Source: Parvibaculum sp.
GTDB taxonomy: Bacteria > Pseudomonadota > Alphaproteobacteria > Parvibaculales > Parvibaculaceae
Assembly (NCBI RefSeq): GCF_030651915.1
Contig: NZ_JAUSBV010000010.1
Location: 1 to 64,000 of the forward strand
DNA length: 64,000 nucleotides
Direction of reading: 5' to 3'
The position numbers were made by a program, and so were the translations under genes. Below, one piece after another: positions 38,845 through 47,507 of the stretch (positions within the stretch are counted from its first letter, which is position 1; each line of letters begins with the position of its first letter). The notes beneath the pieces were generated by a model. The model did not search any database and was not told the DNA's origin. It worked only from the letters and a program-made list of their open reading frames with translations.

Positions 38845-39707
38845 ACCGGCATGTTGTCGATCAGGCGCGTCCTTCCGATTTTCGCCGCGACCAGAATGCG
38901 TGCGGGGCTTGTCGGACGGTCGTCTGGAAAAGCGGCCAGCGAGGCGGCGTCGCGGATTTCGAGATAGTCGAGTTTGTCGAAGCCGAGAGCGAGGATTTTT
39001 TCAGCGCCGTCTCTTGTTGCATCGGAAATAATCCTGCCGCTGGAGACGCTTGCGGCGGTTTCCTTGAGGATAACATTGAGCTTTCCCGCCGCCTTGCGTT
39101 CGGCGGGCGTCAGATAGACGTTGCGCGACGACATGGCGAGACCGTCGGCTTCGCGCATGATCGGGCCGCCCAGAATTTCGACCGGGATGTCGAGATCGGC
39201 AACCATGCGGCGGATGACCATCAGCTGCTGCCAGTCCTTTTCACCGAAGATTGCGATGTCGGGCATGGCGCGCAGGATCAGCTTGGCGACCACTGTCGCA
39301 ACGCCGGCGAAATGCGTCGGGCGGAACTGTCCCTCAAGCGGTTCGGTGACACCGGTCAGCGAGATCGTCGTCGAAAAGCCTTCGGGGTACATATCGGCGG
39401 CATCCGGCGCGAAAATCAGGTCGGCCTTGCCTTCGAGCTTGGCGGCGTCGGCGGCCTCGGTGCGGGGATAGGCCGAGAAGTCCTCATGCGGGGCAAACTG
39501 CGTCGGGTTGACGAAGATCGAGACGACAACGCGATCGGCTTTTGTCCGCACCAGATCGACAAGGGAAAGATGCCCCTCGTGCAGCGCGCCCATCGTCGGC
39601 ACCAGCGCAACGGTGCTGCCCTCGGCGCGCCATGCGGCAACAGCCGCGCGGAGGTCTGCGGTGTTGCGGGCGACGGGGACTTTGTGGCTCGTGGTGTCGA
39701 GCGACAT
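38841..39707 (-). CDS. panC: Pantothenate synthetase (pantoate-beta-alanine ligase)
   Basis: It joins pantoate and beta-alanine with ATP to make pantothenate. From ATG 39707 it has 288 residues, with VPTMGALHEGHLSLV (the HIGH-like motif), VSIFVNPTQF, FRPTHFAGVATVV, FGEKDWQQLMVI and MSSRNVYLTPAER. Starting further upstream (39752) would overlap the previous gene. Only one base separates it from the alcohol dehydrogenase stop, so it looks like the last gene of that operon. panB is not in the window. Confidence 0.96.
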   Translation of the reverse strand: MSLDTTSHKVPVARNTADLRAAVAAWRAEGSTVALVPTMGALHEGHLSLVDLVRTKADRVVVSIFVNPTQFAPHEDFSAYPRTEAADAAKLEGKADLIFAPDAADMYPEGFSTTISLTGVTEPLEGQFRPTHFAGVATVVAKLILRAMPDIAIFGEKDWQQLMVIRRMVADLDIPVEILGGPIMREADGLAMSSRNVYLTPAERKAAGKLNVILKETAASVSSGRIISDATRDGAEKILALGFDKLDYLEIRDAASLAAFPDDRPTSPARILVAAKIGRTRLIDNMPV

Positions 39708-39708
39708 G

Positions 39709-40887
39709 TCAGGCGAGCTTGCCTTCGATCGCCCGCGCGAACAGGTCTTCATAGACCGGCACGCTCATCGGCAGCGGGTTGCCGCCGGTGCAGGGGTCTT
39801 CGAGCGCCATCGCTGCCAATTGCGGGATGATGCCGCTATCGACGCCGATCTCGCTCAGCGTGTTCGGGATACCGATCTCCTCGCGCAGCGCCAGAACCCA
39901 GTCGACGAAGCCATTGAAACTACGGTCCTTTAGCGCCAGGTAGTTGGCCGCCGCGACGATCTTTTCTTCAATAGCTTTGCGGTTGTGCAGCAAGACATAG
40001 GGCATCACCACGGCGTTGGTGAGACCATGATGCGTGCCCCGCAGCGACGAGCAGGGATGGCTCATCGCATGCATCGAACCGAGACCTTTCTGGAAGGCCG
40101 TCGCACCCATCGACGATGCGGCGAGCATGAACGAGCGCGCCTCGATATTGCTGCCGCGCTTTACCGCTTCCGGCAGCCATTCCTTGCAAAGCCGCATGCC
40201 TTCAAGCGAAATGCCTTGCGCCAGCGGATGCCAGAAGGGCGCGCAATAGGCTTCGAGATTGTGGGAGAGCGCGTCCATGCCTGTGGCCGCGGTGATGCTC
40301 GGCGGCAGGCCGACGGTCAATTCCGGATCGCAGATCACGTCGACCGGCATCATCTTCGGATGAAAGATGATTTTCTTGGTGTGGTCGCTCTCGTCGGTGA
40401 TGACAGCGGCGCGGCCGACTTCGGAGCCGGTGCCGGCGGTCGTCGGCACCGCGATGACCGGCGCAATGCCGTTGGGGTCGGCACGTGTCCACCAGTCCTC
40501 GCGATCCTCATAATCCCACATCGGCCGCGTCTGGCCCGACATGAAGGCGACCGCCTTGCCGGCGTCCATGGCGCTGCCGCCACCGAAAACGATGACGCCG
40601 TCATGCTTGCCGCGCTGGAATGCCTTGAGGCCCGCGTCCACGTCCGCGCTCACGGGGTTGGGATGAACATCGGCGAAAAGCGCGGCGGCGAGGCCGTTCT
40701 TTTCCAGGAGCGCCAAGGCTTCGGCGATCATCGGCAAGGGCTTGAGGCCGGGATCGGTGACCAGCAGCGGCCGTTCGATACCGGCTGTGCCGCAGGCCTC
40801 GGCCAATTCCTTGATGCGCCCGGCGCCGAAGCGCATTTTGGTGGGGAAGTTCCAGTTGCCGGTGAGGCTTGGATAGGTATCGATCAT
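39709..40887 (-). CDS. Iron-containing alcohol dehydrogenase
   Basis: A group III metal ADH of 392 residues. NAD-binding is in VIVFGGGSAMDAGKAVAF and PTTAGTGSEV; metal ligands fall in DALSHNLEAYCAPFWHP and SMHAMSHPCSSLRGTHHG. It oxidises or reduces an alcohol/aldehyde pair. In this operon it sits between an aldehyde dehydrogenase and panC and follows a glutamine-synthetase-like gene, which suggests an amino-alcohol or gamma-glutamyl derivative as substrate (inference). Confidence 0.93.
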   Translation of the reverse strand: MIDTYPSLTGNWNFPTKMRFGAGRIKELAEACGTAGIERPLLVTDPGLKPLPMIAEALALLEKNGLAAALFADVHPNPVSADVDAGLKAFQRGKHDGVIVFGGGSAMDAGKAVAFMSGQTRPMWDYEDREDWWTRADPNGIAPVIAVPTTAGTGSEVGRAAVITDESDHTKKIIFHPKMMPVDVICDPELTVGLPPSITAATGMDALSHNLEAYCAPFWHPLAQGISLEGMRLCKEWLPEAVKRGSNIEARSFMLAASSMGATAFQKGLGSMHAMSHPCSSLRGTHHGLTNAVVMPYVLLHNRKAIEEKIVAAANYLALKDRSFNGFVDWVLALREEIGIPNTLSEIGVDSGIIPQLAAMALEDPCTGGNPLPMSVPVYEDLFARAIEGKLA

Positions 40888-42278
40888 TTTGTTTGCGTTC
40901 TCAGGTGATAGCTCTTGGGCCGCGTCAGGCTTTCATAGCCGACGGGCGACAGCGTGGCGCCCCGGCCCGTATTCTTGACGCCGGTCCATGCGAGTGCGGG
41001 ATCGAGATAGTCGCAGCGATTGAGAAAGAAGGTGCCGGTTTCGAGGCGTTCGCCAAGCTTTTCTCCGGTTTCGGTATCTTCCGTCCAGACGGAGGCGGTC
41101 AATCCGTAGGGGCTGTCGTTCATCAGTGCGATAGCCTCGTCGTCCGACGCGACTTTCATGATGCCGATCACGGGGCCGAAGGTTTCCTCGCGCATCACTT
41201 CCATCTGGTGGTTGACGTCCACCAGTACTTCGGGGCCGAGATAGGGCGAACCGGGCCGTGAAGCCGGGAAATGTGCCTCGCCGATCAATGCCTTTGCGCC
41301 GCCGCGGACGGCCTGGGCGATCTGACCGCGTACAAAGGTTGCGGCGGAGGTGCGGACCATCGGGCCAATCGTCGTTTCCGGGTCGAGCGGGTCGCCGAGC
41401 CTGTACTTCTTCGTCAGGTCGACGAAACCTTCAACGAAATCGTCATAGACGTCGGCATGGACGTAAAGCCGTTCCTTGCCGCAGCAGGACTGCCCGGAGT
41501 TGAAATAGGCGCCGTCGACCAGATTTTCGACCGCGAAGGGCAGGTTGGCGTCGGCGCGGACATAGGCCGGATCCTTGCCACCAAGTTCGAGGCCGATGCC
41601 GATGAAACGGTTGACTGCTGCCTTCACAACCGCGCGGCCGCCGGCCACCGAGCCGGTGAATTGCACGAAATCGACGCGTGGGTCGCCGATCGTTTTCTCG
41701 GTCATTTCGTGGCTCATATGGACCGCCTGGAAGAGACCGTCTGGCGCCCCTGCCTTTTCAAAAGCCATGGCAAAACGCTCGGCGCAAAGCGGCGTCTGGC
41801 CGGAATGCTTCAAGATGATTGCATTGCCGGCCATGATTGCCGGGACGACCGAATTGACGGCGATCAGATAGGGGTAGTTCCAGGCGGCGATGGCGAGCAC
41901 GGTGCCGACCGGCTCGCGGCGCACCCAGCGGCGGAAGCCCTCTTTCGGTCCCGCGTCGATGTCGGCCAGTGTCTCGGGCGCAATGCCGATCATGTAGCGC
42001 GCTCGTTCCTCGAAGCCGCGCAGTTCGCCGGCTCCATAGGCGACGGGACGACCCATCTGCCACGCAAGTTCCGGCACGATTCCGTCTTTCATCGCGACAA
42101 AGGCTTCGATGAAACGGGTGCAGAGAGCGGCGCGTTCGGCGAGGGGAACGAGTTTCCATGCGGCTTGTGCGGCGCGTGCAGCGTTCAACGCGCCGTCGAC
42201 CTCTTCCCACGAGGCGAGGGGCCGTTCGGCATAAACACTGCCGTCAACAGGGGAAATGACCTTCAATATGGCACTCAT
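40884..42278 (-). CDS. Aldehyde dehydrogenase
   Basis: An NAD(P)-dependent ALDH of 464 residues from ATG 42278, which overlaps the previous stop (ATGA). It shows AAWNYPYLIAVNSVVPAI, the base in LELGGKDPAYV, the catalytic cysteine in NSGQSCCGKERLYV, and EETFGPVIGIM. The C terminus differs from the betaine-aldehyde type. It ends overlapping the next gene by four bases. Substrate inferred only from the operon. Confidence 0.93.
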   Translation of the reverse strand: MSAILKVISPVDGSVYAERPLASWEEVDGALNAARAAQAAWKLVPLAERAALCTRFIEAFVAMKDGIVPELAWQMGRPVAYGAGELRGFEERARYMIGIAPETLADIDAGPKEGFRRWVRREPVGTVLAIAAWNYPYLIAVNSVVPAIMAGNAIILKHSGQTPLCAERFAMAFEKAGAPDGLFQAVHMSHEMTEKTIGDPRVDFVQFTGSVAGGRAVVKAAVNRFIGIGLELGGKDPAYVRADANLPFAVENLVDGAYFNSGQSCCGKERLYVHADVYDDFVEGFVDLTKKYRLGDPLDPETTIGPMVRTSAATFVRGQIAQAVRGGAKALIGEAHFPASRPGSPYLGPEVLVDVNHQMEVMREETFGPVIGIMKVASDDEAIALMNDSPYGLTASVWTEDTETGEKLGERLETGTFFLNRCDYLDPALAWTGVKNTGRGATLSPVGYESLTRPKSYHLRTQTK

Positions 42279-43642
42279 CCGCGTTCGAAGCCTCTCTTCA
42301 ATTCCCAATCGGTGACCCGGCGGTCATATTCGAACTGCTCCCAGCGACCGGTGTGGAGATAGTGTTCCACCACGTCATTGCCCAGAGCGGCGCGGAGCGT
42401 ATCCGACTTTTCCAGTTCGGTCAGGGCGTCACGCAGGTTCTTTGCCAGTGACGGAATGCCGCTGCTGACATAGGCGTCGCCTGAAAACTCGGGCTCAAGA
42501 ACCATCTTGTTCTCGACGCCGTCAAGACCGGCGGCCAGAAGTGCGGCATAGGCCAGATAGGGGTTCAGGTCGGCACCGCCAATACGGCATTCGATGCGCA
42601 GGCTCTTGCCCTGGCCGCACATGCGGAAGCCGGCCGTCCGGTTGTCGTTGGACCAGACGATGTTGGTGGGGGCGAAGGAGCCGTTGACGAAGCGCTTGTA
42701 GGAATTGACCTGCGGCGCAAGGAAATAGGTCAGTTCGCGCGCGTGCCGAAGCTGACCCGCCAGGAATTGCTGACACAGTTCCGACATGCCGTGGGGCTTG
42801 GCGTTCTTGTCGAAAAAGTGCGCCTCCTTGGCCTTTTCGTCCCAGAGCGACATGTGGATATGGCAGGACGAGCCTGCCTGCTCGTAGTTCCACTTGGCCA
42901 TGAAAGTTATCGCCTTGCCGTGCAGCCAGGCGATTTCCTTGATGCCGTTCTTGAGGATGGTATGCCGGTCGGCCATTTCGAGCGCCTCGGCATAGCGGAT
43001 GTTGATTTCCTCCTGACCGGGCCCCCACTCGCCCTTCGAATTCTCGACCGGGATACCGGCGCCTTCCAGCCCGTTGCGGATGGCGCGCATGATGCCTTCC
43101 TCTTTCGAGGTGGCGAGCACGTGATAGTCCTCGATATACCAATTGGCGGTTTTCAAGCCTTGGTAGCGCTTCTCATGCGCCGCCTCGTAAGTGTCATCGA
43201 ACAGGTAGAATTCGAGTTCCGACGCGGTGAAGGCTTTCATCTTCATCGCCGCGATGCGCTTCAGTTGCTTTTTCAGAATGGCGCGCGGTGCATGGGGCAC
43301 GTCTTCGCCGTGATGATCGAGCGTATCGCAAAGTACGAGGGCGGTTGCCGGAAGCCAGGGAATACGGCGCAATGTCGCGAGGTCCGGCTTCAACACGAAG
43401 TCGCCATAGCCCTGCGCCCAGCTCGCGGCCTTGTAGCCGGGGACCGGCTCCATGTCGGTGTCGACGGTCAGCAGATAGTTGCAGGCATGGGTTTCATGTA
43501 CCGCCGTGTCGAGGAAATATCCGGCGGCCATGCGCTTACCGACCAGGCGACCCTGCATGTCCGGCATCGCCATGACCACAGTGTCGATTTCGCCGGCGGC
43601 GACGAGGTCGGAAAGCTGGTCGAGAGTAAGCATGCCATTCAT
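42275..43642 (-). CDS. Glutamine-synthetase-family ligase (GlnT/PuuA-like)
   Basis: A protein of 455 residues. Metal and ammonium site residues are visible in ASELEFYLF, GPGQEEINIRYAEAL and ITFMAKW, with the ATP/phosphate arginines in NRTAGFRMCG and RIECRIGG. The adenylylation-loop tyrosine of housekeeping GlnA is absent. Proteins of this type attach glutamate to amines (gamma-glutamylpolyamine or ethanolamide synthetases). It heads an operon with ALDH, ADH and panC. The amine is unknown. Confidence 0.85.
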   Translation of the reverse strand: MNGMLTLDQLSDLVAAGEIDTVVMAMPDMQGRLVGKRMAAGYFLDTAVHETHACNYLLTVDTDMEPVPGYKAASWAQGYGDFVLKPDLATLRRIPWLPATALVLCDTLDHHGEDVPHAPRAILKKQLKRIAAMKMKAFTASELEFYLFDDTYEAAHEKRYQGLKTANWYIEDYHVLATSKEEGIMRAIRNGLEGAGIPVENSKGEWGPGQEEINIRYAEALEMADRHTILKNGIKEIAWLHGKAITFMAKWNYEQAGSSCHIHMSLWDEKAKEAHFFDKNAKPHGMSELCQQFLAGQLRHARELTYFLAPQVNSYKRFVNGSFAPTNIVWSNDNRTAGFRMCGQGKSLRIECRIGGADLNPYLAYAALLAAGLDGVENKMVLEPEFSGDAYVSSGIPSLAKNLRDALTELEKSDTLRAALGNDVVEHYLHTGRWEQFEYDRRVTDWELKRGFERG

Positions 43643-43858
43643 TCGGAAGGACTCCTCGGGATTGCCACGTCAGGGGGAACGGCGGAAATGTCGAATTCGT
43701 GTGGGCCGCCGGCCGCGCGGGCCGAGTGTAGCCGGTCGGACGGGGGGGACTGCAAGAGTGGTGCGCAGGGGCTGCCGCCGCGCGGGGCCAGTTGACGCTC
43801 ATGGCCGCACTACCCAAACTCCGCTCGCGATTCGGACGGCGGGATTTCTGGGGGATAT

Positions 43859-44704
43859 ATGACTGAATCCGGGGACGGGCGGCGGCCCGCCCATGTGGTC
43901 GTTCTGGGCAATGAAAAGGGCGGGTCGGGCAAGACCACGACCGCCATGCATCTGATTGCCTTGCTTTTACATGAGGGCATGCGCGTCGGATCGGTCGATC
44001 TCGACGGGCGCCAGCGGTCGCTGACGCGCTATGTGGAGAACCGCAAGGCTTGGGCCGATGCTGCCGGGGTCAAGCTTGTGATGCCGGACCATGCCGTCAT
44101 CGCCCGCTCGACGCTTGGCACCGTCAGCGAAGCCAATGCGGCGGATGAACTGGCGCTTGATGCCGTCATGACGCGGCTTGAGGCCGAAAACGACTTCATC
44201 GTTATCGATTGCCCGGGCAGCGACAACCATTTGTCGCGGCTTGGGCATGCGCGCGCGGATACGCTGGTGACGCCGATGAATGACAGTTTCGTCGACTTCG
44301 ATCTGCTCGGCCGGGTCGATCCGCAAACCTACCGCATCAAGGGTCCAAGCGTTTACAGCGAGATGGTTTGGGAAAGCCGGAAGCGCCGTGCCATGCGCGA
44401 TGGCGGCGAGATCGACTGGGTGGTTATCCGGAACCGGCTTTCGCATCTCGATGCCAAGAACAAGCGGCGTGTCGAGGCGGTGCTCGGTGCGCTGGCGGAC
44501 CGGATCGGTTTTCGCACAGGGCCGGGCTTTGGCGAACGCGTGATCTTCCGCGAGATGTTTCCCTCGGGACTGACGTTGCTCGATCTTCGGGAAGAGGGGG
44601 TCGACGCCCAGATGTCGATGTCGCATGTGGCGGCGCGGGCCGAAGTCCGGGCATTGATCGATGCGCTGGTGTTGCCGGTCGAGGAACGGCGCGCTTCCGC
44701 CTAG
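43859..44704 (+). CDS. mipZ: Division-plane positioning ATPase MipZ
   Basis: A ParA/MinD-type ATPase of 281 residues that forms a gradient from the ParB-bound poles and blocks FtsZ there. The deviant Walker A KGGSGKTT lies at 20-27, then DLDGRQRSLTRYVENR and FIVIDCPGSDNHLSR, typical of MipZ rather than ParA. The end overlaps the carboxypeptidase gene by four bases. It marks the alphaproteobacterial cell cycle. Confidence 0.95.
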   Translation: MTESGDGRRPAHVVVLGNEKGGSGKTTTAMHLIALLLHEGMRVGSVDLDGRQRSLTRYVENRKAWADAAGVKLVMPDHAVIARSTLGTVSEANAADELALDAVMTRLEAENDFIVIDCPGSDNHLSRLGHARADTLVTPMNDSFVDFDLLGRVDPQTYRIKGPSVYSEMVWESRKRRAMRDGGEIDWVVIRNRLSHLDAKNKRRVEAVLGALADRIGFRTGPGFGERVIFREMFPSGLTLLDLREEGVDAQMSMSHVAARAEVRALIDALVLPVEERRASA

Positions 44705-46320
44705 CCGCGGCTCTCGGCCTTGGCCGTCTGCGGCATGGCCCAATTTGCGGGCGGAATGGCAATGCAGGGAATGCTCTGGCGCGCGAGACGGCCGCAGGCG
44801 GTCTTTGCCAGGGTTTCGTTGTCGAAGCCGCCGAAGCGCGAACGATAAAGCGTTCTGTTGTCGGCGGTCTTGACCGGAATGGTGACGGGCACGGCTGTGC
44901 CGAGTTCGCCCGGCGCGGCGCGCAGTGCCTTGCGGATACTGCCGACGGCATCAGCCTGGTCGGCATAGGCGCCGATCTGGATGATCCATGTGCCCTCGGG
45001 AATAAGGGGGTCGCCTTCGCGCCATGACTGTCGTGCGGCAGGTGCTGTGCGTGCGGGGTCGTCAAGGGCTGCTTCGCGTATCAGCGGGCTGGCCGGGGCG
45101 TCCGGGCTGATACTCGCATTGGCCGGGGCAACAAGGAAGTTGCCGATTTCGCGTCCCGCCTGACGACCTGCGTCCTCGGCTGTGCGCAAGGCGGCCATTG
45201 TATAAGCGGTCACGTTGTCCACGGGCGCCGACGGCTTTTTCGTCGCGGCAACAGGTTCAGACAGGGTGGCCAGGACGACCGGCGCGGCCGTCGTCGTGCC
45301 GCTGGCGTCACCCTCGGCATAACCCGCCGTGTCGGCGCCATCGTCGATCATGGCCGCAAGCTGCGCCAATGCGGCGCGGTCTTCGGCGGGAGCGACTGTG
45401 AACTGGGTCTCAGGCCTCACAACCGGAACGGGCGGCGGCGCGGCTGCGAATTGTGTCCGGCTTGTCTTCATCGCGACGGCTTGCGGGAGGGCGCGGTCCA
45501 GAATCTCGATCATGTGCTGGTCGCGCGATTTGGCCTTTTCGCCTCCGATAACAACGCCAATCAGGAATTTATCGTCGCGCTCGACTGTGGCTGTCAGATT
45601 GAAGCCGGATGCGTTGGTGTAACCGGTCTTGAGGCCTGTTGTGCCGCGATATTCGCCGAGCAGGCGGTTGTGATTGCGGATGTTGGCCTTGCCCCAAACG
45701 AACTGTTCGGTGCTGAAATAGTGATAATATTGCGGGAAATCGCGATGGATGCGTTGCGCCAGCGTGGCCTGGTCCCGGGCGGTCGTCTTTTGCGCACTGT
45801 TCGGGAGGCCCGAGGCATTCTTGTAGGTCGTACGGGTCATTCCGAGATCGCGCGCCTTCTTGGTCATGGCGTTGGCGAAATTTGCTTCGGAGCCGGAGAT
45901 AAAGGCACCGGTCGCCGAAGCAACGTCATTGGCGGAGCGGGTGACGAGGGCGAGGATCGCGTCCTCGACGCGGATCGTTTGACCCGGACGAAGGCCGAGT
46001 TTCGATGGCGGCTGGTTGGCGCCGCGCTGGGTCATCGTGATCCGGGTATCGAGCGTGATTTCGCGCTTTTCGAGCTTCTCGAAGAGGAGATAGAGCGTCA
46101 TCACCTTGGTCAGGGAGGCCGGATAACGGAGTTCGTCGGCGTTCCGGGAATAGAGAACCTTGCCGGTGTGGGCGTCCATGACGAGGGCGGCGGTTTGCGG
46201 CTTTGCCGCATGGGCGGGGAGGGCGGTGACGGCCATCATCAGGACGGCTGCCATTATGGCGGCTACCCCCCTGAATCCATGAGAGATGCGCACGATACTC
46301 ACAAGCGCAGACCCCGACAT
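44701..46320 (-). CDS. D-alanyl-D-alanine carboxypeptidase with SPOR domain
   Basis: A DD-peptidase (S11) that trims peptidoglycan stem peptides. From ATG 46320 it has 539 residues: a membrane/signal segment (about 20-38), the transpeptidase-like domain with SLTK at 69-72, SAN at 129-131 and KTG at 231-233, a long alanine- and proline-rich linker (about 300-450) and a C-terminal SPOR domain (GTWIIQIGAYADQADAVG ... RFGGFDNETLA) that binds denuded glycan at the septum. TTG 46356 is a less likely start. Confidence 0.94.
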   Translation of the reverse strand: MSGSALVSIVRISHGFRGVAAIMAAVLMMAVTALPAHAAKPQTAALVMDAHTGKVLYSRNADELRYPASLTKVMTLYLLFEKLEKREITLDTRITMTQRGANQPPSKLGLRPGQTIRVEDAILALVTRSANDVASATGAFISGSEANFANAMTKKARDLGMTRTTYKNASGLPNSAQKTTARDQATLAQRIHRDFPQYYHYFSTEQFVWGKANIRNHNRLLGEYRGTTGLKTGYTNASGFNLTATVERDDKFLIGVVIGGEKAKSRDQHMIEILDRALPQAVAMKTSRTQFAAAPPPVPVVRPETQFTVAPAEDRAALAQLAAMIDDGADTAGYAEGDASGTTTAAPVVLATLSEPVAATKKPSAPVDNVTAYTMAALRTAEDAGRQAGREIGNFLVAPANASISPDAPASPLIREAALDDPARTAPAARQSWREGDPLIPEGTWIIQIGAYADQADAVGSIRKALRAAPGELGTAVPVTIPVKTADNRTLYRSRFGGFDNETLAKTACGRLARQSIPCIAIPPANWAMPQTAKAESRG

Positions 46321-46524
46321 ATCCTGAAGACCCCTCTTGCTGACACGTCCGGCCAAAGCCTCAAACGCGCCATCCCGAATATTCGCCCACGCGAACTGTA
46401 GCGCCGGAACCAGAGTTTGCGAAGGCCCTTTGACCCGAAAACGACAAAAAACCGTATATTTTCCCGATGCTTGAGCCGATCAGGTCAAGATTAAGCCGTA
46501 GGTGTTACAGTTTGGTTAACGACG

Positions 46525-46539
46525 TTAAGGGCGCGTTAA
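46525..46539. promoter_or_regulatory. CtrA box TTAA-N7-TTAA
   Basis: A perfect TTAAGGGCGCGTTAA match to the CtrA consensus, with a further TTAA at 46516-46519 and one at 46491. It lies in the 281-bp gap between the divergent carboxypeptidase and DUF1499 genes, 63 bp before the DUF1499 start. A GANTC site (GAATC, about 46560), the CcrM methylation target, follows. The gap has no gene. Cell-cycle control of one or both genes is inferred. Confidence 0.65.
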
Positions 46540-46601
46540 CAGGCTGGCCGATGGCGCCAGAATCGACGTATCCAAGTAAACGGGGCATTGGGCGAGGCAA
46601 A

Positions 46602-46994
46602 ATGGATTTTCAGACGCTGAGACTGACGGCCAAGCCGAACCAATATCTCGTTGCCCCTGCCGGCTTCTGCGCGCAGGCTGAACCCCATCGCATTGCTCCC
46701 GATTTTGGTCTCGAACCGGCGGCGCTCAGGCGCCGATTTCGCGACCTGGCGCTTGCGCAGCCCCGGGTCGTCCAGGTCGACGCGGATGATGGGCGCTTGT
46801 TGGACACCTATGTGCAGCGAAGCGCGCTTCTTGGCTTTCCGGACACCATTTCGGCCCAGTTTTTGGCCGCCGGGGCCGCAAGGTCAAGCATCGCGATCTA
46901 CAGTCGCTCGCGTTACGGCTATTCGGATTTAGGTGTCAACAAGGCACGGATCGATGCCTGGTTGCGGGATCTCGCTGCCACATGCCCGGTTTGA
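46602..46994 (+). CDS. DUF1499 family protein
   Basis: A protein of 130 residues from ATG 46602, with GAGG upstream. It shows KPNQYLVAPAGFC, VQVDADDGRLLDTYVQRSALLGFPDTISAQ and a C-terminal SRSRYGYSDLGVNKARIDAWL, as in DUF1499 proteins. These are often membrane-anchored; this one has no clear helix. Role unknown. A CtrA box lies just upstream. Confidence 0.82.
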   Translation: MDFQTLRLTAKPNQYLVAPAGFCAQAEPHRIAPDFGLEPAALRRRFRDLALAQPRVVQVDADDGRLLDTYVQRSALLGFPDTISAQFLAAGAARSSIAIYSRSRYGYSDLGVNKARIDAWLRDLAATCPV

Positions 46995-47006
46995 TTGGGT
47001 TGGGCT

Positions 47007-47035
47007 TTGAAATTCGATATGTTCGACTATGTAAT
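47007..47035 (+). promoter_or_regulatory. Candidate promoter for clpS-clpA
   Basis: TTGAAA (47007-47012) and TGTAAT (47030-47035) stand 17 bp apart, about 100 bp before clpS. The -35 matches five of six positions and the -10 four of six. It is plausible but not outstanding. Confidence 0.4.
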
Positions 47036-47135
47036 AGAGGGTGTTGTTGTCAGCCGGGACGGCCGTTGCCCTGCAATAATGCTCGTCGGCACCTGTCCGG
47101 CCGGGACGGACGCGATGAATTGGCAGGAACGGGGA

Positions 47136-47468
47136 ATGTCGGACGACAAGCGGCGCGGCGGTGAAGATGGTGGCGCAGGCACCGGCGTCATCACCAAGAC
47201 GAAACCGAAGACGAAGAAGCCCTCGCTCTACAAGGTTCTGCTCCTCAACGACGACTACACACCGATGGAGTTCGTCGTTCATGTACTGGAGCGGTTCTTT
47301 AGCAAGGGGAGGGACGAAGCGACGGTCATCATGCTCCATGTGCATCAGCATGGTGTCGGCATCTGCGGTCTCTATACCTATGAGGTGGCGGAGACCAAGG
47401 TGACGCAGGTGATGGATTTCGCGCAGCAGCATCAGCATCCGCTGCAGTGCACGATGGAGCGAGAATAG
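47136..47468 (+). CDS. clpS: ClpS adaptor protein
   Basis: ClpS delivers N-degron substrates to ClpAP. From ATG 47136 it has 110 residues. The N terminus is flexible (residues 1-30); the core [24 protein letters not shown] and [20 protein letters not shown] contains the pocket that reads N-terminal residues. In-frame ATG 47115 is an alternative start. clpA follows 39 bp on. Confidence 0.94.
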   Translation: MSDDKRRGGEDGGAGTGVITKTKPKTKKPSLYKVLLLNDDYTPMEFVVHVLERFFSKGRDEATVIMLHVHQHGVGICGLYTYEVAETKVTQVMDFAQQHQHPLQCTMERE

Positions 47469-47507
47469 CGCGTTCAGGCTGTAGCCCAGCAGAAGGGAAG
47501 GTTCGGA

